NCBI GenBank assembly: GCA_028870705.1
Contig: JAGWPD010000095.1
Location: 1 to 32,976, forward strand
Direction: 5' to 3'
Length of the DNA stretch: 32,976 bases
Source of the DNA: Gammaproteobacteria bacterium
GTDB lineage: Bacteria; Pseudomonadota; Gammaproteobacteria; Steroidobacterales; Steroidobacteraceae
The translations under genes and the position numbers were made by a program. How positions within the stretch are numbered: the stretch's first letter is position 1; each line of letters begins with the position of its first letter. A model generated the notes under the pieces. It searched no databases, had not been told where the DNA came from, and saw only the letters and a list, made by a program, of their open reading frames with translations. Below, in pieces: positions 7,076 to 15,989 of the stretch.

Positions 7076-9528
7076 CGGCCACTAAAGCAAACGCCGCCGC
7101 TTACCTGATCTTTGCCGAAGCGCTGGAACTTGCCGCCGGCGAGCGGCCGGCGTTCCTGACCCGCGCCTGCGGTGGCGACCGGGACCTGCGGCACACCGTC
7201 GAGCGGCTGCTGGCGATTGCGGAATCCGCTAGCGAAACGCTGAGCTTCACCACCAATGGGGCGACGACGGCGGATCGCGCCGGCAAAGTCTACGGTCCGT
7301 TCCGGTTGCTCTCGCAACTGGGCTCGGGCGGCATGGGTTCGGTCTACGAGGCCGAGCGGATCGACGGCGTGCCGCAACGCGTCGCCGTCAAGATCCTGCG
7401 CGAGAGCGTCGCCGCGGCCGATCGCCAGCTGTTCCTGCGTGAGGCGCGGATCATCGCGCGCCTGGAACATCCCTGCATCGCCCGTCTCATCGACGTGGGC
7501 GTCGATCATGGCGAGGGTTGGATCGCCATCGAGTTCGTCCATGGGCAGGGCATCGTCGAGTACTGCGACGCGCGGCAACTCGACATCGCCGCGCGCGTCC
7601 GCCTGTTGGTAACTGTGGCCGACGCCGTGACCGTGGCGCACCGGGCGCTGATCGTCCATCGCGACATCAAGCCGAGCAACGTGCTGGTGACCGAGGAGGG
7701 TCAGCCGAAACTGATCGACTTCGGCATCGCTTACGTGCTGACACTCGCAAGCGAGACGCGCGAGGCGACCAGCGACGTCGGCCGGCTGTTCACGCCGCAC
7801 TACGCCGCACCGGAACAGGTCAAGGGCGAACCCGTCACCGTCGCCACCGATGTGTTTGGCCTGGGAGCGCTCGCTTATCGGCTGCTCACCGGGCAGCCGC
7901 CGTATGCCGATGCCAGCAGTGCCGTCGGTTACCTGCTCGCGGTCACCCGCGACGATGTTGTACCACCCAGTCAGATGGCGCAAGGCGCCTCGGACAATCC
8001 CGTCAGAGCACGCCGCCTGCGGGGCGACCTGGACTGCGTGCTGCTCAAGGCGCTGGAACGCGAACCCGCGCGCCGTTACAAGGAAGTGCAGGAGCTGCGC
8101 GAAGATCTCAGCGCGTACCTGGCGGGCAGGCCGGTCAGGGCGCATCCACCCTCCGCGACGTATCGGCTCAACAAATTCGTGCGCCGGCGCAAGCTGGCGG
8201 TCGGCATACTCGGCGTGCTGCTCGTCAGTCTCGGAATCGGCGGCACTCTCTATGTCATGGAGGCACACCGTGTGGCGCTGGCTCAGGCTATCGCGGCACG
8301 GCGCGGCGAGTTCCTCGAGACGCTATTGAAGTCGGCGGATCCGCGCGAGGGACACCGCGACATCACCGTGGCCGAGCTGCTGGACACGGCCAGCCGACAG
8401 CTGGAAGAGCGCGCCGCCGCCGAGCCGCTGGTAACGGCCTCGATGTTGGGGCTCATCGTCGACACGGAGACGGCGCTCGGTCGCTACCCGCAGGGTCTGG
8501 CCGCCAGCGACCGGCAGCTGGCGCTGCTGCGCGACCATGAAGGCACCGCGCTGGATACCGCGCGTGCGCTCATCTCCCGCGGCACCCTGCTGCGCACCAA
8601 TGCCCGCTACGCCGACAGCGTTACGGTATTGAGGCAAGCGCAGCAGCTGCTCGCACCGCTGAAGCATGTGGACGACGAGCGCGAATCATTGCTGCACGAG
8701 CTGGGCGGCGCGCTGGCGTATACGGGAGCCGAGCGCGAGGCGGAATCGATGATGCGCCAGGCAATTGCCCTGTGCCCGCGAGTGACCGTCGACCGCGTTG
8801 CCAGGCTGGCAGTGGCGCAGAATGACCTGGCCGTGCTGCTGGGCAACGAAGCCCGCTTTGCCGAATCCGTCCGGATGGCGCGCGCCGCACTGGCCACTGC
8901 CCGCGCGGGGCTGAGTCCTGAGCACCCCTACCAACTGGTCGCAGAACAGACGACGGCCATGGCGCTCCTGAACCTTCATCACCCCGAGGAATCCGAACCG
9001 TTGCTGCGTGACATCATTGTGCGCAGTGGCCGCGTCAACGGTCCGGAGGGGCGTGACACTTTGATCGCCAGGGTGCAGCTGGGCGAAACCCTGATTGACT
9101 TGCGCCGCTATCGCGAAGCGCAGGCACAGATCCGGCCCGCCGCGGAAATCCTGCAGCGGGTCGAAGGTCCGGACAACCGGTATACCAACTCGGCGTGGAG
9201 CGATTATGCCCAGGCGGCCTGCCTGGGCGAGGATTCCGCAGCGGGGCTGCCGATAGCAGAGCGTGTGCTGGCGACCCGGACCCGAACTCTCACGGCGACC
9301 GACTGGCGCATCATGGGCTCGAGGGCTGTCCTGGGTCTGTGCCTCACTGGCCTCGGGCGCTACCACGAAGCGGAGCCACTGCTGTCGAAGGCAGCCGCGG
9401 ATCTCGAAGTAGCGCGCGGCGCGGGCTTCTATGCCACGCAATTGGCATACAGGGCCTTGCGGCGCCTGTATCTGCGGCAGGGACGCGCCGACGATGCGGC
9501 GCAACTGGAAAGCCGAATCCAGCGCTGA
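7072..9528 (+). CDS. Transmembrane serine/threonine protein kinase with C-terminal TPR-like domain
   Basis: The product is 818 aa. Residues 1-70 form a helical leader typical of this kinase group. The kinase domain spans about 75-350: glycine loop GSGGMGSVY (85-92), VAVK with Lys108, catalytic HRDIKPSN (196-203), DFG (217-219) and APE (246-248). All catalytic residues are intact. A single membrane segment (about 375-396) follows a basic RRRK stretch. The remaining 420 residues are helical repeats of TPR type (for example LLRTNARYADSVTVLRQAQQLL and GRYHEAEPLLSKAAADL), predicted to lie in the periplasm as a sensor. It overlaps the sigma factor gene by 4 bp and is followed by an SBBP surface protein gene 116 bp downstream. 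The likely role is to sense an envelope cue and phosphorylate the sigma factor. Confidence 0.93.
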   Translation: MTATKANAAAYLIFAEALELAAGERPAFLTRACGGDRDLRHTVERLLAIAESASETLSFTTNGATTADRAGKVYGPFRLLSQLGSGGMGSVYEAERIDGVPQRVAVKILRESVAAADRQLFLREARIIARLEHPCIARLIDVGVDHGEGWIAIEFVHGQGIVEYCDARQLDIAARVRLLVTVADAVTVAHRALIVHRDIKPSNVLVTEEGQPKLIDFGIAYVLTLASETREATSDVGRLFTPHYAAPEQVKGEPVTVATDVFGLGALAYRLLTGQPPYADASSAVGYLLAVTRDDVVPPSQMAQGASDNPVRARRLRGDLDCVLLKALEREPARRYKEVQELREDLSAYLAGRPVRAHPPSATYRLNKFVRRRKLAVGILGVLLVSLGIGGTLYVMEAHRVALAQAIAARRGEFLETLLKSADPREGHRDITVAELLDTASRQLEERAAAEPLVTASMLGLIVDTETALGRYPQGLAASDRQLALLRDHEGTALDTARALISRGTLLRTNARYADSVTVLRQAQQLLAPLKHVDDERESLLHELGGALAYTGAEREAESMMRQAIALCPRVTVDRVARLAVAQNDLAVLLGNEARFAESVRMARAALATARAGLSPEHPYQLVAEQTTAMALLNLHHPEESEPLLRDIIVRSGRVNGPEGRDTLIARVQLGETLIDLRRYREAQAQIRPAAEILQRVEGPDNRYTNSAWSDYAQAACLGEDSAAGLPIAERVLATRTRTLTATDWRIMGSRAVLGLCLTGLGRYHEAEPLLSKAAADLEVARGAGFYATQLAYRALRRLYLRQGRADDAAQLESRIQR

Positions 9529-9644
9529 CGGAAGTTTTACTGCTACGAAATCCGGCGCATTTACGCCATTACTCCTAGAAGCGACTTTGCACGCTGACCG
9601 CTGCCTGATCCGGGCGCGGCGGCACGAAGAGCAGGAGCAAGGCA

Positions 9645-12600
9645 ATGCTGCGCGAATACCGACGGCTGGGGTTGTTTGGCGGACTGATACTGGCGTGCCT
9701 GGGCGCGACCGAGGCACAGGCCCTCGAGCGGCGAATCGAGCTCAATCACCGGCCGCTGCACTTCGAGCAGAACGTGGGACAGGCGCCTGCCGGCGTGGAC
9801 TATCTGGCCCATGGCAGCGGCTATGCCATCACCCTGTCCCAAGGGCGCGCGGCTGTCGTCTGGGGTCCAGGCGGCGCCATCGCCCTGGATCCCGTCGGTA
9901 CGAGCGGAGCGCGCGCGCCGGCCGCGGAGCTGCCGCTCACCGGTGAGGTGAACTATCTGATCGGCAACGATCCGCGCCGCTGGCTGACCGGCATCGACAC
10001 CTATGGCCGGGTGCGCTACGGGCAGCTCTACCCTGGCGTGGATCTGCTGTATTACGGCACGGAAGGCCGGCTGGAATACGATTTCGTGGTGGCGGCTCAT
10101 GCCCGCGCCGAACGCATCGGCCTGCGCTTTTCAGGTGCCGACACCGTGCGTGTGCAGCCCGACGGCACTCTGACCGTAGGACAGGGATCGCACACACTCA
10201 GCTTCGAGCAGCCGGTGGCGTACCAACGCGCGCGCGGGCAGCGAGTCGCCGTGCGCGCCGCCTATCGCCTCGATGGCGACACCGTGCGCTTCGCAGTCGG
10301 CCGCTACGATCACTCGCGCAAGTTGATCATCGATCCGGTGCTGAGCTACTTCAGCTACCTGGGCGGCAACAGCACCGACGTGATCGGTGGCACGCCGCCG
10401 TCGGTGGCACAAATCTCGGGTCAGGCGGCGGCGGTCGATGCGGCGGGCGATCTGTACGTCGCGGGTTATACGACCTCGCCCAACTTTCCGACCCAGAGCC
10501 CCTTCGCCGGCGCACCGGCCAAGATCAACAGCAACCTGGCCTCGGCTTTCGTGACCAAGTTTGCGCCCGACGGCAAGACGCTGATCTTCTCCACCTACTT
10601 CGGCGGCACGGATGGCAGCGACTACGGCTACGGCATTGCGGTCGATGGCACCGGCAACGCCTTCGTCGTCGGGCAGGCGGGCTCGAGCGATTTTCCTTCC
10701 ACGGCGGGGGCGTACCTGCGCATCTGCTCGCCGACCTACGTGAATTCCCAGAACAATCCCTACAGCGGATGCGGCAACAACAACGGCAATGAGTCCTTCA
10801 TCGTGAAGCTCTCGTCCGCCGGTTCGTTGATGGCTGCGACTTTCATCGGCGGCACGCACACGCTGTCCGCCGCCACTGCGGTGGCGGTGGACTCGGCCGG
10901 CCGGCCCCATGTGGCGGGCACGACGCTGCCCGGTGAGGACATTCCCGCGGGCCTCCTGGGAATCGGTATCAATCAGGCGGTGGGCTTCCAGACCACCGCC
11001 GGCGCGGTGCTGCGCGCCTATCCGTATATCGCGAACCAACCTATCAACGGGGCTCTGCAGTACGACGCTTACCTCAGCGTGTTCGACGCCTCACTGACGA
11101 CGCTCCTGTACTCGACCCTGATCGGCGACGATCGGCCGCAGGACGGAAGCGTGCCGTTCACCAGTCAGGCGAGCACCGCAGGCCTCGCGGTGTCGGTCGA
11201 CGGCAGCGGCAACAGCTATCTCGGCGGCTGGACGGTGGACAGTTACCTGCCCACGACCGCCGGTGCGCTGGTGCCGACGCCCGCCGGCTGCGGCCCGACA
11301 ACCTCCGGCAATCCGAACAGCCTGGCCGGTCGCTGCGGCTTTGTGGCGAAATTCTCGTCCGTGAGCGGCACCAACGGGCCGGCGCTCAGCTATGCCACTT
11401 ATCTGGGCGGCTACCCCGCCGGCGGCAGCAGCAGTTGGGAAGAAATGGTGACCGGGATTGCCGCCGATGCGGCCGGCGATGCCTATGTGGTGGGCTATTC
11501 CAACATTGCCGGCTATCCAACCACCAGCGGCGCATACCAGACGACCTGCAATGGATTTACCGGCAGCAATTTCGGAAATCTGAACTGCAACAGCATCTTT
11601 GTTTCGGAGCTCAACCCCGCCGGCAGCATGCTGCTCGCCAGCAGCTATTTCGGTTGCGTCACCTGCAGCGGCGATGGGGTGAGCACCAGCGGCGCGATTG
11701 GTTTCGATAGCGCCGGCAACGTGTACATCAGCGGCTTCGGCGGCAACGGCTTGCCCGTGGTGAATGGTTTCAACAGCAACAACAGCACCGGCGGCCAGGC
11801 CCCATTCGTGGCGGAATTCAATGCCGCGCTGACGACGCTGAAGTTCTCCAGCTTCATCAACGTGGGCAATGCGGGCCAGATCAGCCCCGGCGGCCTGGCG
11901 CTTGACTCGAACAACGCGATCTACTTCGCCGGCAGCGTCAATTCGCCCGCCAGTACGGCCGCGACCAGCGGGGCATTCCAGTCCGCCTATGGCGGCGGCA
12001 GTTCCGATGGCTTCGTCGCCAAGCTGGTGGTGACCGATGCCACCTCGACGGCGCTCAAGGTGGCGCCGACCGCGGTCAATACGGGTGCCGCGGTCACATT
12101 CACCGCCACGGTGACCGATGGTTCCGGCGGTACCACGCCGACCGGTACCGTGACCTTCAACGATGGTTCCACGGCGCTCGGTAGCGCCACGCTCGACAGC
12201 TCCGGTGTCGCCAGCTTCACGACCTCCACGCTGGCCGCCGGGAACTATGCGGTCGCCGCCAGCTACGGCGGCGATGCCGGGCACAGTGCTTCGGCCTCCA
12301 GTGTCGTGAACCTCAGCGTGTCGACGCCGCCGCCTCAGCCGACGGTCACGCTCAGCGTTTCGCCGACCAGCATCACGCTGGGCCAGAGCACCACGCTCAC
12401 CTGGTCATCGACAAACGCCACCAGTTGCACGGCGAGCGGCTCGTGGAGCGGTACGCAGGCCACCAGCGGCACATCCAGCCAGACGCCCGCGTCCACCGGC
12501 AGCCTCAGCTACTCGTTGGCCTGCACCGGTGCTGGCGGTACAACCAGCAGCTCCGCGACTCTTACCGTCAACGCCGCGAGCGGCGGCGGAGGTGGCTCGA

Positions 12601-12740
12601 GTGGTAGCCATGGCGGCGGTGGCGCATTCGGATGGTGGACGCTGCTGGTCCTGGCGCTGGTGACTGCCCGCACAACCCTCGCCAGAGGACGGTTACGGGC
12701 CGACGGAGGACTGGTCGCCTTGATCGATACCGCTAGCTGA
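9645..12740 (+). CDS. SBBP-repeat beta-propeller surface protein with Ig-like domain and GlyGly-CTERM-like tail
   Basis: The product is 1031 aa; AGGAG precedes the ATG. The signal peptide ends at TEAQA (about residue 26). Residues about 30-235 are the DUF7948-type domain that precedes SBBP repeats (FEQNVGQAPAGVDYLAHGSG, VDLLYYGTEGRLEYDF, LIIDPVLSYFSYLGG). Residues about 240-800 carry many SBBP units of the form F-x-T-Y-F/L-G-G ... A-V-D-x-x-G-N-A/x-Y-V-x-G ... F-P-T. These are followed by a bacterial Ig-like domain (STALKVAPTAVNTGAAVTF...VTFNDGSTALGSATL) and a Ser/Thr-rich domain. The tail has GGGGAFGWW, a hydrophobic stretch and a basic cluster (about 990-1016), like a GlyGly-CTERM sorting signal. 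About 15 extra residues follow it, which is unusual. It is probably exported and surface-attached, perhaps under control of the upstream sigma/kinase pair. Confidence 0.88.
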   Translation: MLREYRRLGLFGGLILACLGATEAQALERRIELNHRPLHFEQNVGQAPAGVDYLAHGSGYAITLSQGRAAVVWGPGGAIALDPVGTSGARAPAAELPLTGEVNYLIGNDPRRWLTGIDTYGRVRYGQLYPGVDLLYYGTEGRLEYDFVVAAHARAERIGLRFSGADTVRVQPDGTLTVGQGSHTLSFEQPVAYQRARGQRVAVRAAYRLDGDTVRFAVGRYDHSRKLIIDPVLSYFSYLGGNSTDVIGGTPPSVAQISGQAAAVDAAGDLYVAGYTTSPNFPTQSPFAGAPAKINSNLASAFVTKFAPDGKTLIFSTYFGGTDGSDYGYGIAVDGTGNAFVVGQAGSSDFPSTAGAYLRICSPTYVNSQNNPYSGCGNNNGNESFIVKLSSAGSLMAATFIGGTHTLSAATAVAVDSAGRPHVAGTTLPGEDIPAGLLGIGINQAVGFQTTAGAVLRAYPYIANQPINGALQYDAYLSVFDASLTTLLYSTLIGDDRPQDGSVPFTSQASTAGLAVSVDGSGNSYLGGWTVDSYLPTTAGALVPTPAGCGPTTSGNPNSLAGRCGFVAKFSSVSGTNGPALSYATYLGGYPAGGSSSWEEMVTGIAADAAGDAYVVGYSNIAGYPTTSGAYQTTCNGFTGSNFGNLNCNSIFVSELNPAGSMLLASSYFGCVTCSGDGVSTSGAIGFDSAGNVYISGFGGNGLPVVNGFNSNNSTGGQAPFVAEFNAALTTLKFSSFINVGNAGQISPGGLALDSNNAIYFAGSVNSPASTAATSGAFQSAYGGGSSDGFVAKLVVTDATSTALKVAPTAVNTGAAVTFTATVTDGSGGTTPTGTVTFNDGSTALGSATLDSSGVASFTTSTLAAGNYAVAASYGGDAGHSASASSVVNLSVSTPPPQPTVTLSVSPTSITLGQSTTLTWSSTNATSCTASGSWSGTQATSGTSSQTPASTGSLSYSLACTGAGGTTSSSATLTVNAASGGGGGSSGSHGGGGAFGWWTLLVLALVTARTTLARGRLRADGGLVALIDTAS

Positions 12741-13659
12741 AACCGGTGCTTGCCAGATTCCGGGCGACACTCGCATCCGGCTGATTCGTACTGCCGGCGC
12801 CCCAGCCGAGCGCCGTGCAGATGGCCCACGGCAGCTCGGCCCGATTGAGCGTATACAGGTGGAAATCTCCCACGCCTTCACGCCACAAGCGCTCGAGCAG
12901 AGCGATTGCAGTGGCCGTGGCCACTTCGCGGTACGCCGGGCTGTCCGCTTCCACGCCGACAAACCGCTCGGCTACCCATGCGGGCAGCGAAGCGCCACAG
13001 CGCCTGGCGAAACGCGCCGTCTGCGCCAGATCGTTGATCGGCAGAATTCCCGGAACGATCGGCTGCCGGATGCCGCGCGCCGCGCAGCGGTCACGGAAGC
13101 GCAGATACACCTCCGCATCGAAGAAGAACTGGGTCAGCGCGCGACTCGCGCCCGCCTCCAGCTTGCGCTGCAGGTGCTCGAGATCGGCCGCGCCCGATGC
13201 CGCTTCGGGATGGGATTCAGGGTAGGCCGCCACCGAGATATCGAACGGCGCCACAGCGCGGATCAGTTCCACGAGCTCAATGGCCGATACCAGGCCACGC
13301 GGATGGGGAACGAAGCGGTCGCCATTCAGGCCGTCGCCACGCAAAGCCACGACCCGGCGTACGCCGTGATCCCAGTAGGCGCGCACCAGCTCGCGCAGGC
13401 TCTCCCGGTCCACGCCGGCACAGGACAGATGCGGCGCGACCGGCAAGCCACTGCGGCTCATCAGTTCGACGACGCATTGCCGCGTGCGCTCGAGCGACGA
13501 ACCGGCCGCGCCATAGGTCACAGAAAAGAATCGCGGCTCCAGCGCACCCAGCCTCGTGGCGGTATCCCACAGGCGGCGGGCCGCAAGCGGCTCGCTTGGC
13601 GGAAATACTTCAAATGATACGCCGGGTGGCGGGCGCGGATCCGCACGAGGGGTAGCCAT
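12733..13659 (-). CDS. metF: Methylenetetrahydrofolate reductase family protein
   Basis: The product is 308 aa from ATG 13659, which has AGGA upstream; an in-frame TTG at 13695 would add 12 poorly conserved residues. MetF landmarks appear in order: VSFEVFPPSEP near the N-terminus with the conserved Glu, FFSVTYGAAGS, VVALRGDGLNG for flavin binding, DISVAAYPESHPEA, ALTQFFFDAEVY, QPIVPGILPI, and GVGDFHLYTLNRAEL at the C-terminus. The enzyme reduces 5,10-methylene-tetrahydrofolate to 5-methyl-tetrahydrofolate with an FAD cofactor in the cytoplasm, supplying methionine synthesis. The length is normal for bacterial MetF. Its 3' end overlaps the convergent SBBP gene by 8 bp. No metE/metH or metR-like neighbour is present. 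Confidence 0.93.
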   Translation of the reverse strand: MATPRADPRPPPGVSFEVFPPSEPLAARRLWDTATRLGALEPRFFSVTYGAAGSSLERTRQCVVELMSRSGLPVAPHLSCAGVDRESLRELVRAYWDHGVRRVVALRGDGLNGDRFVPHPRGLVSAIELVELIRAVAPFDISVAAYPESHPEAASGAADLEHLQRKLEAGASRALTQFFFDAEVYLRFRDRCAARGIRQPIVPGILPINDLAQTARFARRCGASLPAWVAERFVGVEADSPAYREVATATAIALLERLWREGVGDFHLYTLNRAELPWAICTALGWGAGSTNQPDASVARNLASTGFS

Positions 13660-13711
13660 TGCGCCGATCCTGTGGATCCGGCGGGCGGCGGTCAACCACC
13701 ACAGTTGATAT

Positions 13712-13739
13712 CAGGTGTTAACGCCGGTGCGCACACCTG
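13712..13739. promoter_or_regulatory. Inverted repeat upstream of metF
   Basis: CAGGTGT (13712-13718) and ACACCTG (13733-13739) are perfectly complementary over 7 bp with a 14-base spacer, about 53 bp upstream of the metF start. It could be an operator or an RNA hairpin in the metF leader. I could not match it to a known SAM/SAH riboswitch or MetR/MetJ site. Confidence 0.3.
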
Positions 13740-13835
13740 CGCCTGCATCCTGCGCAGTCTTGAGCACACCAAGAGTCAACCAGGTCTCCGGTGCGAAACG
13801 CCAGCGATGTGAACAGATGGCTCGGCCACAGCCAG

Positions 13836-14783
13836 TCACCTCAGCTGTGCTGCAATCTGGCATTCCAATTGCTGGATTTGACCCTGGCGCCGCCGGTACA
13901 TCGAGCGTTTTCGACTGGGGATGCTCTCGGGTTCCCGTGCAGCATGTTCCAGGGGTACGTGCCAGTTACCGCATATGCTGGGTCGGGCCCCGGCTTCCAG
14001 AAAGTAGCCGTCATAGGAAAATGTAATCGACGCGCGTGAACCTCGTTCCGATCGGAGCGTTACTTGCTGCTTGTCGGACACGCCAACAATGGTCCTGATC
14101 CGCCATGCGCTCGCGATACAGCGCAACACCTGGAGTAACAGGCATTGTGGGCGAAGGCCCGAGAAATGCTTCGTCGCTGCCCGCACCGAAGCACGCGGAT
14201 CCGTGCCCTCGATTACGTTCCCACCCTGCATCGCCCCGATGAACATCACGGCGTCCGGCAGCACCGAGAAACTGGCCGTGAACACACGATGGTCGCTGCC
14301 GTCCTTCAAGTCAATGCGCCACAAGCCTTCTTGCGGGCTGTCGACGTTCAATGCCAGTTCAATGGCGTAGCCGCATTCGGACCACAACAGTTGTTTGGAA
14401 CTCCCCATCAGGAAATCTGGGAATGACCGATGAATGCGCGTCGCGGTGAAGGCCAGATCGTGCGCAAACGCATGAAACCGGTCCTGCAGAGTGGAGTCTG
14501 CGGTCAGGAAGCGCGTCACGAGGGGCCGGAAAATAACGGGGTGCCTCTTCAGGGCAACACTGATTGCCGGGCATTCTCCGACCGCGGCGTCGACCAGCAG
14601 GCGCCAGTGCCTCGAGCGAAGAGCGACCCAATGGAAGCGGCATCGACGGCCGACGTTGAACCACCGGGTGTGCCTCAGCGCCAGGAATTCTCCCACGGAA
14701 GGCCAGGGGGAGCTGAGGCGCGGCCGCGTTTCAGCCGGTCGCAGCCCATACGGTGGATCGAGTAAGGAAGCGAGAGATTCCAT
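13836..14783 (-). CDS. VirK/YbjX family protein (DUF535)
   Basis: The product is 315 aa from ATG 14783 (a TTG nine bases upstream is possible). The DUF535 pattern is clear. There is a helical N-terminus, then LQDRFHAFAHDLAF, a beta-rich core (GYAIELALNVDSPQEGLWRI, RVFTASFSVLPDAVMFIGAM) and TKHFSGLRPQCLLLQVLR. The block IRTIVGVSDKQQVT follows, and then the C-terminal FSYDGYFLEAGA...NWHVPLEHAAREPESIPSRK with the basic RKRSMYRRR end. The conserved acidic/aromatic Y-D-G-Y-F segment corresponds to the family's YDAFW motif. Salmonella VirK and E. coli YbjX are linked to envelope properties and resistance to host peptides; the biochemical role is unknown. Its nearest downstream gene is metF, 176 bp away. 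Confidence 0.85.
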   Translation of the reverse strand: MESLASLLDPPYGLRPAETRPRLSSPWPSVGEFLALRHTRWFNVGRRCRFHWVALRSRHWRLLVDAAVGECPAISVALKRHPVIFRPLVTRFLTADSTLQDRFHAFAHDLAFTATRIHRSFPDFLMGSSKQLLWSECGYAIELALNVDSPQEGLWRIDLKDGSDHRVFTASFSVLPDAVMFIGAMQGGNVIEGTDPRASVRAATKHFSGLRPQCLLLQVLRCIASAWRIRTIVGVSDKQQVTLRSERGSRASITFSYDGYFLEAGARPSICGNWHVPLEHAAREPESIPSRKRSMYRRRQGQIQQLECQIAAQLR

Positions 14784-14859
14784 GATCTGCAAAGGCCCTG
14801 AATCATTACCGGCGCAAGGTCAATTCATTAGACGCAATCGCAATCACCGATCAATCGGA

Positions 14860-15669
14860 TCATTGGCTGAAGCTGCGTTCGAATGCCAGGCCGCCCATCC
14901 AGGTTGGCGATCCAGTGGTCAGCCCATGCGCGGCATAGGCGTCGATGTGCCAGCGTGCATTGGCAGCGTAGCGACCGAACAGCGCCACCTGCTCGTTGCT
15001 TGTGCGCCCCGTCAGTACCGGGGCCCGCCAGGAAGCATAGCCACCCGCGCTCCACTGGCGCGTGACGCGGTAGCTCAGGCCGGCGCTGGCGAACGGACAA
15101 TCCCGCAGCGCGACGTTGGCGGGCCTGCCGTTGAATCGATAACCCGCATCGAGGAAGGGCGTCCATCGGCCAACGAGCCGCAGATAGCGCGCCTCCATCC
15201 AATAGTCGTTGCGTCCGGTGCCCAGACCGCGCGCAGCGCTGGTCATGGCCAGCTTGGCCGAAGCCCTCAATTCAAGGATCTGTTGCCGGCTGCGAATCAG
15301 CTCGTAGCCAACGGTCATGGCGGGATCGCCCATGCCGGAACGCGTAACGGTGCCGGCTGCGCCAGCCGAAGAATTGCCGACTGGCAGGCCGTCGGGCCCG
15401 ATGGCCACGGCGGCAGGACCGGAGATGGAATAGGCCGGCAGCCGCAGCTGCCAGAGCAAGCGTTGCCCGCGATACCGCAGCGTCGTCGTCGCGGCGGACA
15501 GGTCCGTGGTTGAAGTGCGGCCGTAATTGCCGGTCGATTGCGCCAGGGAGATTCCGACTTGCCATGCGTCAGCGGCTGACACAGCCGCAGCCCGCAGGCT
15601 CCCCAGCATCACAACCACCACGATCGCAAAACCAGGTCGATGAGGCGACCAGTCGCTCCCGATGCTCAT
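14860..15669 (-). CDS. Predicted outer-membrane beta-barrel protein
   Basis: The product is 269 aa from ATG 15669. The ATG is preferred because it places a signal peptide near the N-terminus (IVVVVMLGSLRAAAVSA, cleaved before ADAWQVG). The rest is a succession of amphipathic beta strands with alternating residues and short polar turns: TTLRYRGQRLLWQLRLPAY, GDPAMTVGYELI, DYWMEARYLRLVGRWTPFLD, YRVTRQWSAGGYASW, WHIDAYAAHGL. A glycine-rich loop lies in the middle (GLPVGNSSAGAAG). It resembles phenol-degradation/MetA-type or generic transporter-like barrels of proteobacteria, with no cofactor motif. It lies 68 bp downstream of a small acidic exported protein gene and is probably co-transcribed with it. 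The exact function is unknown. Confidence 0.72.
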   Translation of the reverse strand: MSIGSDWSPHRPGFAIVVVVMLGSLRAAAVSAADAWQVGISLAQSTGNYGRTSTTDLSAATTTLRYRGQRLLWQLRLPAYSISGPAAVAIGPDGLPVGNSSAGAAGTVTRSGMGDPAMTVGYELIRSRQQILELRASAKLAMTSAARGLGTGRNDYWMEARYLRLVGRWTPFLDAGYRFNGRPANVALRDCPFASAGLSYRVTRQWSAGGYASWRAPVLTGRTSNEQVALFGRYAANARWHIDAYAAHGLTTGSPTWMGGLAFERSFSQ

Positions 15670-15737
15670 GCTGCGGTGGCCCAGGTGTGGCACTGGCGGC
15701 GCGATCCGGCGATCGCGCCGCCAGCTGCGCACCGGTC

Positions 15738-15989
15738 CTAGCCTTGCGGTCCGTCCTGAACCGTGTCCAGGTCCATGCCCGTCTGGGTGTCGGCAACATC
15801 GTCAGGGCCAGCGACGTCATTGACTCCCTGCACATCGTTGACGTCCACGGTGTCCGTGTCCGCACCGGTTGCCGTCACGGCATCCGGCGTGTCACCCGGT
15901 TCGGGATTGTCGCCCGCCAGCGCGAGCCCCAGCGGTGCGATTGCCAAAACACTGGCCGCGGCCGCAACGCGAAGTTTTCTGCTCAACAT
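15738..15989 (-). CDS. Small Asp-rich exported protein
   Basis: The product is 83 aa. The start is set at ATG 15989 because GGAGG lies about 6 bp upstream and a signal peptide follows (MLSRKLRVAAAASVLAIAPL, ending LALAG). The mature protein of about 57 residues is strongly acidic and built of loosely repeated units: DAVTATGADTDTVDVNDVQG, VNDVAGPDDVAD, TQTGMDLDTVQD. It contains no Lys, Arg or Cys after the signal. I do not recognise a family; it may bind Ca2+ or be disordered. The barrel gene follows 68 bp downstream on the same strand, suggesting a two-gene unit. Confidence 0.65.
   Translation of the reverse strand: MLSRKLRVAAAASVLAIAPLGLALAGDNPEPGDTPDAVTATGADTDTVDVNDVQGVNDVAGPDDVADTQTGMDLDTVQDGPQG

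Noticed and set aside
6871-8268. 465-aa open frame on the minus strand
   Set aside because: It is antisense to the sigma factor and kinase genes, whose motifs are unambiguous; no domains are visible in this frame.
14491-15513. 340-aa open frame on the plus strand
   Set aside because: It is antisense to the VirK/YbjX and barrel genes and has shadow-like composition.
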